Source: Phycisphaerales bacterium (GTDB lineage Bacteria > Planctomycetota > Phycisphaerae > Phycisphaerales > UBA1924). Taken from it: a stretch of 64,000 nucleotides of DNA. Below are positions 29,217-38,083 of the stretch, piece by piece. Location of the stretch: the NCBI GenBank assembly GCA_040217175.1, contig JAVJNT010000002.1, positions 124,001 to 188,000 of the forward strand. Reading direction: 5' to 3'. The notes beneath the pieces were generated by a model. It did not search any database. It worked only from the letters and a program-made list of their open reading frames with translations, and had not been told where the DNA came from. Position 1 is the stretch's first letter. Each line of letters opens with the position of its first letter. The translations under genes were made by a program, and so were the position numbers.

Positions 29217-29996
29217 CTACCAGCTCTCTTGGCCGGTCGCGTCGTGGTCGACGTACCAGCGCGTGTGGCCGCCGAGGAGTTCGGGAACGGGCGACTGCCC
29301 GCCGTCGGCGATGGCTTCGAGGGCGCCGCGTACCTGCTTGCCCACCGCGAGCACGCCCAGGAACCGACTGCCCGCGAGCATGCGCTCGGTGAGCGTGACC
29401 GACTGGTCGGGCAGGCGGACGACCAGGCGGTCCTCGCGGCGGGCGTGCTCGGGGTCGAGCCGGCCGGCGACGCCGTCTCCACCCAGCCCGAGCACGGCCA
29501 TGTCCAGCCGGTCGTGGCCGGTGGGCCGGGCGCCGAGGTGCTTCTGGAGCTGGCGCTCGTATTCGTCGTCGGCGGCGGGCCTGAAAGCAGAGATGCCGTG
29601 GACCTGGTCTCTTGGGATTCCCGAGTGGCCGATGATGAGGTCTCGCAGCACACCGTACACGCTCTGCGGCTGGTCGTGCGCGACGGGGGCCTCGTCGATG
29701 GCCCAGAGGTGGGTGTCGCGCCAGGGCAGGGATCGGTAGGCAGGGTCGGTCATGAGCTCTCGGCAGAGTCGCTCGAGCAGGCTCAGCGTGGCGCCGCCCG
29801 AGACGCCCAGGTGGAAGCTGCCGAACTCCCGGACGCAGGCGGTCGCCTGGAGGGTGAGGTCGCTGGCGAGGGCGGCGAGCGCTTCTTCGGTCGAGGCCTC
29901 GAACGCGACGGTGTCGCGGAGCAGCGGCGGGGTCGGGTCATTCTCAAGTTCGATGGGCGGGAGATCCACGGTGCATTGTCGCCTGCTTCGCCCCAT
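29217..29996 (-). CDS. Degenerate 6-phosphogluconolactonase-family protein
   Basis: A 259-residue member of the NagB/6-phosphogluconolactonase fold. FHLGVSGGATLSLLERLCRE matches the phosphate-binding loop, WRDTHLWAIDEAPVAHDQPQ the DER(C/V)VP loop, and MAVLGLGGDGVAGRLDPEHA the GMGxDGHTASLFP loop. In the last two the expected Arg is Ala and the catalytic His is Val. If the alignment is right, it should not be a normal lactonase. A role as a relative with another sugar-phosphate substrate or as a sensor is possible. The ATG gives MGRSRRQCTV. A GTG nine codons later is an alternative start. Confidence 0.72.
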   Translation of the reverse strand: MGRSRRQCTVDLPPIELENDPTPPLLRDTVAFEASTEEALAALASDLTLQATACVREFGSFHLGVSGGATLSLLERLCRELMTDPAYRSLPWRDTHLWAIDEAPVAHDQPQSVYGVLRDLIIGHSGIPRDQVHGISAFRPAADDEYERQLQKHLGARPTGHDRLDMAVLGLGGDGVAGRLDPEHARREDRLVVRLPDQSVTLTERMLAGSRFLGVLAVGKQVRGALEAIADGGQSPVPELLGGHTRWYVDHDATGQESW

Positions 29997-30133
29997 AAGA
30001 CCACTTCGTGTGGCGGTCGAAGCGGTCGAACGTCACGCGTGCAACCTGCCCGTTGTAGACTGGTAGGAGAGCCAGCCCTCGGGGAGGGCGATGCGGCCGG
30101 CCCCGACACCGGCACCAGGAGCAGCACCGGATC

Positions 30134-31852
30134 ATGGCCCCCGCTACCCCACGACTCGTCCTGCGGCCGCATGGCTGGCAGGGACGGACGCACACGCTCG
30201 ACGGCCGCGAGGTGACGATCGGTCGGCACCCGTCGAACACGGTTCGCCTAGCCGACGAGAAGGCCAGCCGGCATCATTGTGCGGTGCGATCGGACGTGAC
30301 GGGCCGCTACCTGGTCGTTGACCTGGACTCTCGGAACGGCACGCGCGTGAACGAGGTGAAGGTGCAGCAGACCTACCTCGACGAGGGCGACGTCATCCGC
30401 GTGGGCGGGCACGAGTTCCTGGTCGAACTGGTCGAAGGCAGCGACGACGAGGAGGCCGACGGCGGCGACTCGTCGACGGCGACCGCGCTGCGGACGGGGC
30501 GCAAGAAGAAGGGATCGACGGCATCGGCGACGAGGTCGTCGTGGGCCAAGGAGATCCGCCGGACGATCGAGAGCCTGCCACCCGCGGGCGGGATGGTCGA
30601 GGACCTGACGATCCTGAACGCGTCGGGCGAGCGCTCGGGCGCGCTGCTGGGCGAGAGCCCCGGGCCGGTGGCGGTGCGGCTGCTGCTGGCCAGCGCCGAC
30701 AAGAGCCGGGCGACGGACATCCACCTCGAGCCTCGGGGCGAGACGTACCAGGCCCGGCTGCGTGTGGACGGGCAGATGGTGCCGCTGGCCGAGCTGCCCA
30801 GCAGCGCGGGCAATCTGGCGTGCAACCTGATCAAGACCGCGTGCGAGCTCGAAGTGTCGGGCAAGCAGGCCGTGCACGACGGGACGATGTCGGCGATGTT
30901 CGGCGGCGACGGGGAGGGCGGCAGCGACCGCCGCGTGGAATATCGCGTGAGCTTTACGCCCGCCGTTGGCGGGCAGAAGCTGGTGATGCGCGTGCTGGAC
31001 GGGCGGGGCGTGCCGCACTCGATCGATAGCCTGGGGCTCGCGCCGTACATGCATCCGCGCATCCGCAAGGTCGTGGGCAAGGACGCCGGCATGCTGCTCG
31101 TGTGCGGGCCGACGGGCAGCGGCAAGACCACCACGCTGCACAACTGCGTGCGCGAGATCGATCGCGAGCGCAAGAACGTCATCACGATCGAGGATCCGGT
31201 CGAGTACAAGCTGTCGGGCGTGACGCAGATCCCCGTCGACGAGAAGCAGGGGCTGGGCTTCAGCGGGCTGTTGCGCAGCGTGCTGCGGCAGGATCCCGAC
31301 GTGATCCTGGTCGGCGAGATCCGCGACGAGGAGACGGCGCGGACAGCCATGCAGGCGGCCATGACCGGGCACTTGGTGTTCTCGACCGTGCACGCCAAGG
31401 ACACGGTGGCGGCGATCTTCCGGCTTCTTGACCTGGGCGTCGAGCCCTATCTCGTCGCGAATGCGCTCGACCTGGTGCTCGCCCAGCGGCTGGTACGCGT
31501 GTTGTGCACGAGCTGCCGGCACGAGGTGCCGCTGAGCCCCGGGCAGGCCAGCAAGCTGGGCGCGACGCTCAGCAAGCACTCGGGCGCGTCGAGCAAGGCG
31601 AACCACGTCTACACGCCCACCGGGTGCGCCCGGTGCCTGCGGACGGGTTTCGTCGGCCGGCGGGCGATCTTCGAATTGCTCGAATTTAACGACGCCCTGC
31701 GCGACATCGTGCTGCAGGAGCCCTCGATCCAAGCGATCAAGAAGGTCATCGAGGCGGACCTGTTCACGACGCTGCGGAGCTTCGGCCTGCGGCTGGCGGC
31801 CCAGGGCGTGACGAGCCTCGAAGAGGTCGACCAGGTCGCCGGCGAGGAGTGA
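30134..31852 (+). CDS. FHA domain fused to GspE/PilB-type secretion ATPase
   Basis: A 572-residue fusion. Residues 1-100 are an FHA domain (GREVTIGRHPSNTVRLADEK, ASRHHCAV, VDLDSRNGTRVNEVKV). After an acidic and basic linker comes a type II secretion/type IV pilus assembly ATPase. It has N2-domain DIHLEPRGETYQARLRVDGQ, Walker A GPTGSGKT at 325-332, the Asp box ITIEDPVEY, Walker B DPDVILVGEIRD at 387-398, the His box STVHAKD and a zinc knuckle with Cys458, Cys461, Cys498 and Cys501. The FHA part suggests control by Ser/Thr phosphorylation. No other pilus or secretion genes are nearby. Confidence 0.9.
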   Translation: MAPATPRLVLRPHGWQGRTHTLDGREVTIGRHPSNTVRLADEKASRHHCAVRSDVTGRYLVVDLDSRNGTRVNEVKVQQTYLDEGDVIRVGGHEFLVELVEGSDDEEADGGDSSTATALRTGRKKKGSTASATRSSWAKEIRRTIESLPPAGGMVEDLTILNASGERSGALLGESPGPVAVRLLLASADKSRATDIHLEPRGETYQARLRVDGQMVPLAELPSSAGNLACNLIKTACELEVSGKQAVHDGTMSAMFGGDGEGGSDRRVEYRVSFTPAVGGQKLVMRVLDGRGVPHSIDSLGLAPYMHPRIRKVVGKDAGMLLVCGPTGSGKTTTLHNCVREIDRERKNVITIEDPVEYKLSGVTQIPVDEKQGLGFSGLLRSVLRQDPDVILVGEIRDEETARTAMQAAMTGHLVFSTVHAKDTVAAIFRLLDLGVEPYLVANALDLVLAQRLVRVLCTSCRHEVPLSPGQASKLGATLSKHSGASSKANHVYTPTGCARCLRTGFVGRRAIFELLEFNDALRDIVLQEPSIQAIKKVIEADLFTTLRSFGLRLAAQGVTSLEEVDQVAGEE

Positions 31853-31858
31853 ACCAGG

Positions 31859-32437
31859 CTACTCGCCCAGGAGCTCTCGCATCCGTGCCTGGAGCGTGGG
31901 CGCCGCGTCTTTCAGGAACCAGGGATTCTTCGCGAGCCAGCGGTTGTTGCGCGGCGAGGGGTGTGGCAGCACCATCGAGCTGGGCAGCAGGTTCGGGTAG
32001 TCGCACGTGGCTTCGGTGAGCGTGCCGTAGCGGTCGCCGAGCTCGTGCTCGAAGGCGTAGCGCCCGAGGAGGATCGTCAGCTCGATGCGCTTCAGGGAAG
32101 CGCGGAGCTTGGCGTGCCATGCGGGTGCGCACTCGGGGCGTGGGGGCAGGTCTCCCGAGGCGCCGGTGCCGGGGAAGCAGAAGCCCATCGGCACGAGCGC
32201 GATGCACTTGGGGTCATAGAAGGTCTTTTCGTCGACGCCAAGCCACTCGCGGAGTCGCTGGCCGCTGCGGTCGTCCCAGGGCTTGCCGCTGGCGTGGGCG
32301 GCCGAGCCGGGGGCCTGGCCGATGATCAGGACCCTCGCGCCGGCAGCCGCCTGCACCAGCGGCTTGGGGCCGAGGGGCAGGTGCTCGGCGCACAGCGTGC
32401 AGCTGCGGACCTCTTCGAGTAGCACGGTGAGGCGCAT
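31859..32437 (-). CDS. Uracil-DNA glycosylase family protein
   Basis: A 192-residue protein of the uracil-DNA glycosylase superfamily (COG1573-like). The start is at MRLTVLLEEVRSC. Upstream sequence in the same frame is not protein-like. Visible motifs: VLIIGQAPGSAAHASGKPWD corresponding to motif 1, ALVPMGFCFPGTGASGDLPP, LTILLGRYAFEHEL and the C-terminal MVLPHPSPRNNRWLAKN corresponding to the leucine-loop motif with its conserved His. It should remove damaged or deaminated bases, but the substrate of this subgroup is not certain. The four cysteines expected of iron-sulfur UDGs are not obviously all present. Confidence 0.82.
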   Translation of the reverse strand: MRLTVLLEEVRSCTLCAEHLPLGPKPLVQAAAGARVLIIGQAPGSAAHASGKPWDDRSGQRLREWLGVDEKTFYDPKCIALVPMGFCFPGTGASGDLPPRPECAPAWHAKLRASLKRIELTILLGRYAFEHELGDRYGTLTEATCDYPNLLPSSMVLPHPSPRNNRWLAKNPWFLKDAAPTLQARMRELLGE

Positions 32438-32507
32438 GGGCGAGTCCTTTGGACGGGCGAGAAGGCCCCGCCGACGCTTTCGCGTGGGCGGGACGGATTC
32501 TGAGAGT

Positions 32508-33005
32508 CTACCGGGCCTGCTTGCGCTCCCAGTAGCGGTCGGCCTTCGAGCGGACGTCCCGCTCTTCGGCATCACGCCAGAGGGCCTTGGCGTCGACCTC
32601 CTCGTTCTTCAGGAAGAGGTGCGTGCGGCCTTCGATGATCTCGAAACTCGTGGGGTCGGGCACGAAATCGGAATCGACCGAGCAGCCGAAGGCGCAGAAC
32701 CCGCCGTAGGCCGGCAGGTAGCGCTCGGGGTCGGCCTTGAATGCCTTGGCCTGGCCGGCGTCGGTGAAGAAGTAGGTGACGCCCTCGTGCTTGGCGGCGT
32801 GCCGGGGCGAGCCGGGCTCGGCCTTGCCCCTGGTCAGGTACGACACGGGGCTGTACCCGCTCACGCCGAGCGGGATGGTGTGGGCCGGCGAGCGCGGCGG
32901 CGCCGCGTCCTGAGAGGCGGTCGAGGACTGGTCGGCCAGTCCGACGCCGGCGATGGCGGCGGCCCCGGTCAGGACGAGGGTGACGATGACGAGCGTGCTG
33001 TTCAT
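32508..33005 (-). CDS. Exported YHS-domain protein
   Basis: A 165-residue protein. The ATG at 33003-33005 starts a signal peptide or membrane anchor (MNSTLVIVTLVLTGAAAIAG). The domain GVSGYSPVSYLTRGKAEPGS, then GVTYFFTDAGQAKAFKADPE and RYLPAYGGFCAFGC, is a YHS-type module. Such modules occur alone as exported proteins or in copper/metal-handling and toluene-monooxygenase-related proteins. Metal binding through the cysteines is plausible but not shown. It lies 70 bases upstream of the glycosylase-family gene on the same strand. Confidence 0.82.
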   Translation of the reverse strand: MNSTLVIVTLVLTGAAAIAGVGLADQSSTASQDAAPPRSPAHTIPLGVSGYSPVSYLTRGKAEPGSPRHAAKHEGVTYFFTDAGQAKAFKADPERYLPAYGGFCAFGCSVDSDFVPDPTSFEIIEGRTHLFLKNEEVDAKALWRDAEERDVRSKADRYWERKQAR

Positions 33006-33457
33006 GTGCGATCTCCGGGCACGGCGCATCGTGATGCGCGTGCCATTGGTGGTGTTCGTTGGTCGTGAAAGAACGGAGCGTGCGCGCACCCTGGGCGCGC
33101 GGGCAGCAGCAGATCGCTAGAAGAGGGAGAGGCCCGTGCCGTTGAGTTCGGCCTGGCTCGCGTCCCGGCGGTCGCATCGGGGGGAGTGCTGGATGGACTG
33201 TCGCGGGCTCACGAAGGCGGAAAAGCACTCGCTTCCCGGCGTTGTTCCCGTCGATCGAGATCTTCGGGCGTTGTGCCGCGGATCGTGGCGTGTTTGCTGC
33301 ATTCACCGCCCCAGAGCACGCGTGTGGGCTGCCCTGGGGCCTGATAACTGCGGTCTCGTGCGCGGCACAAGCGTCATGTGCGGAAGCACCTGCCTCGTTG
33401 ACCAGGCGGAGCACTGCCCGGACGAATCGAGCCGTGAGATGCCCCGATCAAGCGAGC
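33006..33457. other. Intergenic region without a supported gene
   Basis: About 450 bases lie between the divergent YHS-protein and GGDEF-protein genes. Short frames exist on both strands (for example minus 33117-33302), but none has a good start, ribosome site or recognisable product. Promoters for both neighbours must lie here, but I see no strong consensus. Confidence 0.4.
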
Positions 33458-34777
33458 ATGGTGCCGCAACTCCAAGCGACCGAGGCCATCGGGCTGAGCA
33501 TCTCGCTGCTCGCCCTGGGGTGCCTCATACCGCTGATCTGGCGCAGTCGTCAGCTGGCGGCGTGGCTTGGATTGCTCTCTTCGTCCGTCGGAATCTTCCT
33601 GCTGGCACTGGCGGGCGTGGTGTATGGCTCGGCATCCTGGGGCGATTCGCTGTCGTTGCCAGGAAATCTGGCCGTATCGAGGGTGATCGAGGCGCTCGGC
33701 GTGCTCACGGCGGTGGCGGGCCTGGTCGCCTTGGCGTTCATCGCAGACGGCGCTCGCCGCCGCCGCCTGATGGATCAGGCACTCATCGACATCGATCTTG
33801 GGGTGGCTATGTCGGGCAAGAGCCTGTCGGCGCTCCTTGATTCGACCGCCGACGCGTTGATCGTTGCCCACGGTCTCGAGGACGGTTCCATGCCTCTGGC
33901 GATCGAGTTCGTGCGCGTCTCCGAGCACGCACACGGGTCGATCTTGTGCGAGCTACGCGGCGCGACGTCGCTGCAAGACGTCGCGCCGCTTTCGCTGCGT
34001 GAGTGCGTCCTCGGCGCGGTCCGCGAGGCTTGCTCAACCGGCGCGCCGGCCCGGTTCTCGAGCGATACGGGTGGCGACGACTCTCGCTTCGAGGTCTGGG
34101 CGTTCGCTTCGGGCAGTACGGCCCTCATTCGTGTCAGCGACGTCACGGCGAGGCACCAGCTTGAGGAAGAACTGCGGTCGTTTGCCTACACCGACATGCT
34201 GACCGGGCTCGCCAATCGCCGCAAGTTCGAGGCGTATGCCCGTAGGCTGGAGCGCGTCAAGGAGCCTTCGCCGAATATCGCACTGGCATACCTCGATCTG
34301 AACGGCTTCAAGGAAGTCAACGACGCCCATGGCCATAAGCGTGGCGATGCCGTCCTCGTCGAATTTGCCGAACGCCTGGTTGGCGTCGTTGGTTCGACCT
34401 TCCGGGGCGAGGCGGGTATGCCGCTCGCGGCGCGCATCGGGGGCGACGAGTTCGTCGTCGTCTTGGTCGACATCGATGCCAGCGTGGTCGAAGCGTTTGC
34501 GACGCACCTGTACGATGTGCTGTCTGCACCCTACGGACCCGCTGGCCACGCCGTCCATTGTCCGGCAAGCATCGGCGTCGTCAGCGTTGCTGGACCGCTG
34601 GAGTCGATCGACGTGCTGCTCCAGCACGCGGACGCCGCGATGTACTCGGCCAAGTTCTCGACGGGCAAGAGCCTCGTCGTGCGTCTCGACTCGGGCTCGG
34701 ATGGAGACGACCTGCGTCGGCGTCGCAAGTCCGACTGGCACCTGGACTCCGGGCCCGAATCGGTGCGGAGGGCGTGA
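33458..34777 (+). CDS. Membrane-anchored GGDEF protein, probable diguanylate cyclase
   Basis: A 439-residue protein. From the ATG at 33458 come two hydrophobic segments (IGLSISLLALGCLIPLIW, LLSSSVGIFLLALAGVVYG) and a third (VIEALGVLTAVAGLVALAFI). A PAS-like region follows (LSALLDSTADALIVAHGLED). The C-terminal GGDEF domain begins SFAYTDMLTGLANRRKFEAY and carries an intact GGDEF motif at residues 328-332 (RIGGDEFVVV). It should make cyclic di-GMP at the inner membrane. No canonical RxxD inhibitory site is evident five residues before GGDEF. Its stop overlaps the next start (TGATG), the first of two couplings in a three-gene signalling unit. Confidence 0.88.
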   Translation: MVPQLQATEAIGLSISLLALGCLIPLIWRSRQLAAWLGLLSSSVGIFLLALAGVVYGSASWGDSLSLPGNLAVSRVIEALGVLTAVAGLVALAFIADGARRRRLMDQALIDIDLGVAMSGKSLSALLDSTADALIVAHGLEDGSMPLAIEFVRVSEHAHGSILCELRGATSLQDVAPLSLRECVLGAVREACSTGAPARFSSDTGGDDSRFEVWAFASGSTALIRVSDVTARHQLEEELRSFAYTDMLTGLANRRKFEAYARRLERVKEPSPNIALAYLDLNGFKEVNDAHGHKRGDAVLVEFAERLVGVVGSTFRGEAGMPLAARIGGDEFVVVLVDIDASVVEAFATHLYDVLSAPYGPAGHAVHCPASIGVVSVAGPLESIDVLLQHADAAMYSAKFSTGKSLVVRLDSGSDGDDLRRRRKSDWHLDSGPESVRRA

Positions 34778-36882
34778 TGGATCACGCGTCCACCGACCAT
34801 TGCGGTGATGAGGCCCCGCGTCGCGATCGCGTCGATGCGAGCTCTGATCGTGCGATCCGCGTTGCCCAGGCGATCGGTGCACTCTGGGAGTGTTCGGCCC
34901 TGTATGAGCCGGGACATCCATCCTTCGAGCACGCCCTGCAAGAGTGCCGGGATGCGATGCGAGGGGTCCGGGAGCCGCTGATCTTCCGAGTTCTGGATTC
35001 GGGTCTCACGATCGATGGCGCGGAAGACCGGCAGATTGCCAGCGGCCTCGCAAGGACGCTTCGATCGCGGAGCATCGTGGGGCTTTCGTTGCACCGACCA
35101 GCTTCGCGGGATGCGCTCGTCGGCCTCGTCCGTGTGCTGGGCTCGAAGGACCTGACTCCTTCGCAGGTGATCGAGCAGGTCTTCTCTTGCACGGAGGGCG
35201 CCGTTCGGGCGTTCCAGCCGTCAGAGCGAACCGCGGCTCACCCGGCGGATGATGGACTCGCCGACGACACCGGAGACGACCGGGCCGTTTCGTTCGGGGG
35301 GGCGCGGAGCGCAGCCGTTGCGTCGATGCCCTCCGAGGTGCGGCAGACTCTTGAACGGCTCCGCGCGTCCGCCAGCGAGGCGAGCGATCCGACGGACGGC
35401 GGCGAGTCCGGTGACTCCATCCAGTGGTTCCAGCATCAGTTCCATCAGATGGAGAGTTCGCATCAACGCCAGCTGCTCCAGGCCCTTTCGGCCCAGGACT
35501 CGGTCACGTACGAGCAAGCGGCGTTTGCGCTGTCGCAAGTGCCGTTGACGAACCTGACCGACGCGATGGCGGTGCTGGCCCGCAAGGACTCGCAGATCAG
35601 CGAGACGTCGCTCCTCCTCTTGCGGCGCCTGGCCGACCTCGCCGTCGGATCGTCGACGGATCTCCGTTCGCTGGCATCGATTGCCACCCGCTGGTTGGAC
35701 GACGGGAGCGCGGCGACGCCCGGACAAGAGCGGGCGGCCCGCGTTTCGGCAGAGATCCTGGAGCGCAAGTCAAGGGGCGAGTTCCGTTCCGAGTCCTACT
35801 CGGTCCTCTTGGATCGCATGCTGTCGAGCGAAGCGCTGCCGCCCACGCCGATCGGGTTGCGGCTCGAGGACGAGCAGTCTTCGCTGTCCGCGCTGGCGAC
35901 CGAGATCATCTGCGACCTCGCCGAGTCGCCGCCCGATGACGATATCGACGTCAGCAATCTCTACGAGATCCTGACGCACCGGGCCGCTCGGCTGGCGTCG
36001 GACGGCCGATTCGATACCCTGCAGCGGATCATCAGGCTCGCGACCGCGACGTCTCGGAAGGGCGCATCCAAGGAGCAGCGGCGGGCAGCGCACGCGCTGC
36101 TCGAGATTGCCAGCAGGGAGCAGTGGCTGGCCGACGCGCTAGCCCGGTGTCCCAGTGCGCTCATCCTGACCGAACAGTTGGCGCTGCATCGCGAACGCGG
36201 CGGAGATGCGCTCGACTTTCTGCTCGACGTCGCTCGGCGGACGCAGAGTTCGGGCGTTCGGGCCGCGGTCATCGATGCTTCGAGAAAGATGCCCTCAGGC
36301 GAACTCGTCGACCGGTGCATCCTGCTGGCGGACGCGGATCCGGCCGACGCGGTACGGCTCGCGTTCCTCGTCGCGGAGCACGACGCGGATCAGATGCCGA
36401 CGCTCCTGCGCAGCGCGTTGTTGGGTGCCGATGCGACCAGCCGCGAGCACGCGTTCCGGTTGATGGAGCGGCTGGGCGGCACGTGGCCGAGGGCCTTGAT
36501 CATTCGTGCGCTGAGCGACGAGAACGACGAGATCCGACTGATTGGAGCCCAAGCCGCCATCCCGCACCACGTAGGCGTCTTGATCGAGCGGTTACGCGGC
36601 GACGTGGGCAGCGCGGCGCCCGGTATCGAGGAGGCGCGACGGCTGGCCCTCATCATGGATCGCGACAGGTCGGACAGTCTGACGAACGACATCGCTCGAT
36701 GGACGCTGCGCCGGTTCGCATTCAGTCTCCGGACAGATGCCTTGAACGCGCTCGTCAGCGTGCTTTCTCGCAGGCCCCAGACCAGGCTTTCGAGGCTGGC
36801 GCTCCAGGCCGCAAGGTTGCGAATCCGAGCAGTCGCACCAGATCAGCACGAGTATGCCCTGCAGAGGAGGACCGCCGCGTGA
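34777..36882 (+). CDS. Helical-repeat protein between GGDEF and HD-GYP genes
   Basis: A 701-residue soluble protein starting at the ATG (MDHASTDHCGDEAPRRDR) that overlaps the GGDEF-protein stop by one base. I do not recognise a family. The sequence is mostly alpha-helical. The second half looks like HEAT/ARM-type repeats (LRSALLGADATSREHAFRLM, LIIRALSDENDEIRLIGAQA, LNALVSVLSRRPQTRLSRLA). The N-terminal 130 residues (ALWECSALYEPGHPSFEHAL) are a separate part. It overlaps the HD-GYP gene by four bases, so the three products are probably made in fixed proportion. A scaffold or regulator for the two cyclic-di-GMP enzymes is an inference from position. Confidence 0.75.
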   Translation: MDHASTDHCGDEAPRRDRVDASSDRAIRVAQAIGALWECSALYEPGHPSFEHALQECRDAMRGVREPLIFRVLDSGLTIDGAEDRQIASGLARTLRSRSIVGLSLHRPASRDALVGLVRVLGSKDLTPSQVIEQVFSCTEGAVRAFQPSERTAAHPADDGLADDTGDDRAVSFGGARSAAVASMPSEVRQTLERLRASASEASDPTDGGESGDSIQWFQHQFHQMESSHQRQLLQALSAQDSVTYEQAAFALSQVPLTNLTDAMAVLARKDSQISETSLLLLRRLADLAVGSSTDLRSLASIATRWLDDGSAATPGQERAARVSAEILERKSRGEFRSESYSVLLDRMLSSEALPPTPIGLRLEDEQSSLSALATEIICDLAESPPDDDIDVSNLYEILTHRAARLASDGRFDTLQRIIRLATATSRKGASKEQRRAAHALLEIASREQWLADALARCPSALILTEQLALHRERGGDALDFLLDVARRTQSSGVRAAVIDASRKMPSGELVDRCILLADADPADAVRLAFLVAEHDADQMPTLLRSALLGADATSREHAFRLMERLGGTWPRALIIRALSDENDEIRLIGAQAAIPHHVGVLIERLRGDVGSAAPGIEEARRLALIMDRDRSDSLTNDIARWTLRRFAFSLRTDALNALVSVLSRRPQTRLSRLALQAARLRIRAVAPDQHEYALQRRTAA

Positions 36883-38033
36883 CTTCGATCTCTCCGAATC
36901 AGGCGATCCGGGCTCTGGTGATGGCAGAAGAAGCCGAACGGCTCTACGGGCGTGAGCACGCGCTGACGAAGCAAGCGATCGAGCGGGCCCTTGGCGACGT
37001 CACCGCCGCTACCGCCAACGCGAGCATCTCGCTGAGTTCGGTGCGGACTGGCCTGATCATCAACAGGATCATCGTCATCGAGCCCTGGGCGAAGAATGCA
37101 GCCTTCGCACGGCAGCTTACACAGGGCGGCATCCAGCTCGTTACCTTTGATCGAGGCTTGACCAAGTCCGACGTTTCGTGGCTGCTGGATCAAGGAAGCG
37201 GTACGGCGTGGTCATCGAGTCCGTCGGGGCGGATCCATCGCAGCACCATCGTCCGGTCGGACCCTGGCACGCTCGCGGGCGCGGCGCCACCCAAGGCCTG
37301 TCGGCCTGGTGACGACACAGACATCACCGATGGTGGCGGTGCGTACCAGTTGCAGGAGACCTGGACGTCGCTGCTTGCGGGCGAACGCCGAATCGGGGAT
37401 GATGTTGCGCAGCTCGCAGCCAGGATGAGTGCGGCCATGCTCGCCAATAGCGACGCGATGGTGCCACTGGTCACCCTGAAGTCGCACGACGAATACACCT
37501 ACGTCCACGCCATCAACGTGGGACTGATCGCCTCGGCCCTCGCGCAGGCAACCGGGCTGTCGGGCGACACGCTGCACCAGATTACCGAGGCGGCACTGCT
37601 GCACGACGTCGGCAAGCGACTCACGCCGATCCGTCTGCTGGGCAAGCCGGGCAAGCTGTCCAACGCCGAGCGCACCGAGATGCAAAAGCACCCATCTTCG
37701 GGGGCGGCCCTCCTTGCTGGCGTGCGGGGCGTCAACGACCTGGCGGTGGTCGCGGCCTACGAGCACCACATGCGTATCGATGGCAAGGGCTATCCGCACG
37801 CTCGCGGTGATCGAACGCCTTCGCTCTGCAGCCAGCTCATCCAGATTGCCGACGTGTTCGACGCACTCAGGAGCGACCGGCCCTATCGCGCGGGACTCTC
37901 CAGCGAGCGTTGTCTCGAGCTCCTCGAAAAGGACAGCGGCACGGCCTTCGACCGAGACCTGTTCGAGGTGTTCCGGACGCGCGTCATCGGACGGCTTGGC
38001 ACGCACGATGACCCGCCCGAAGCGGCGGCGTAG
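36879..38033 (+). CDS. HD-GYP domain protein, probable cyclic-di-GMP phosphodiesterase
   Basis: A 384-residue protein. The GTG at 36879 has GGAGG upstream and overlaps the previous stop (GTGA). Residues 1-110 are a domain I cannot name, which repeats the theme RTGLIINRIIVIEPWAKNAA. The HD-GYP domain occupies about 190-370: SHDEYTYVHAINVGLIA, LLHDVGKRLTPIRLLGKPGK (His242-Asp243), YEHHMRIDGKGYPH (GYP at 304-306) and QIADVFDALRSDRPYR. The usual HHE(R/K) reads HHMR here, so one expected Glu is Met. Degradation of cyclic di-GMP is likely, opposing the first gene of the unit. Confidence 0.88.
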   Translation: MTSISPNQAIRALVMAEEAERLYGREHALTKQAIERALGDVTAATANASISLSSVRTGLIINRIIVIEPWAKNAAFARQLTQGGIQLVTFDRGLTKSDVSWLLDQGSGTAWSSSPSGRIHRSTIVRSDPGTLAGAAPPKACRPGDDTDITDGGGAYQLQETWTSLLAGERRIGDDVAQLAARMSAAMLANSDAMVPLVTLKSHDEYTYVHAINVGLIASALAQATGLSGDTLHQITEAALLHDVGKRLTPIRLLGKPGKLSNAERTEMQKHPSSGAALLAGVRGVNDLAVVAAYEHHMRIDGKGYPHARGDRTPSLCSQLIQIADVFDALRSDRPYRAGLSSERCLELLEKDSGTAFDRDLFEVFRTRVIGRLGTHDDPPEAAA

Positions 38034-38083
38034 AAGCCGCGGCACCCGGCCCTTCGGGCACGAATGCGCCGCACTTCGAGCCT

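Noticed and set aside
33117-33414. Possible small minus-strand genes between the YHS and GGDEF genes
   Set aside because: No RBS or family, and the amino-acid composition looks random.
38034-38083. Possible terminator hairpin (CGGCCCTTCGGGC) between the HD-GYP and ABC ATPase genes
   Set aside because: The stem is short and has no T-run on either strand.
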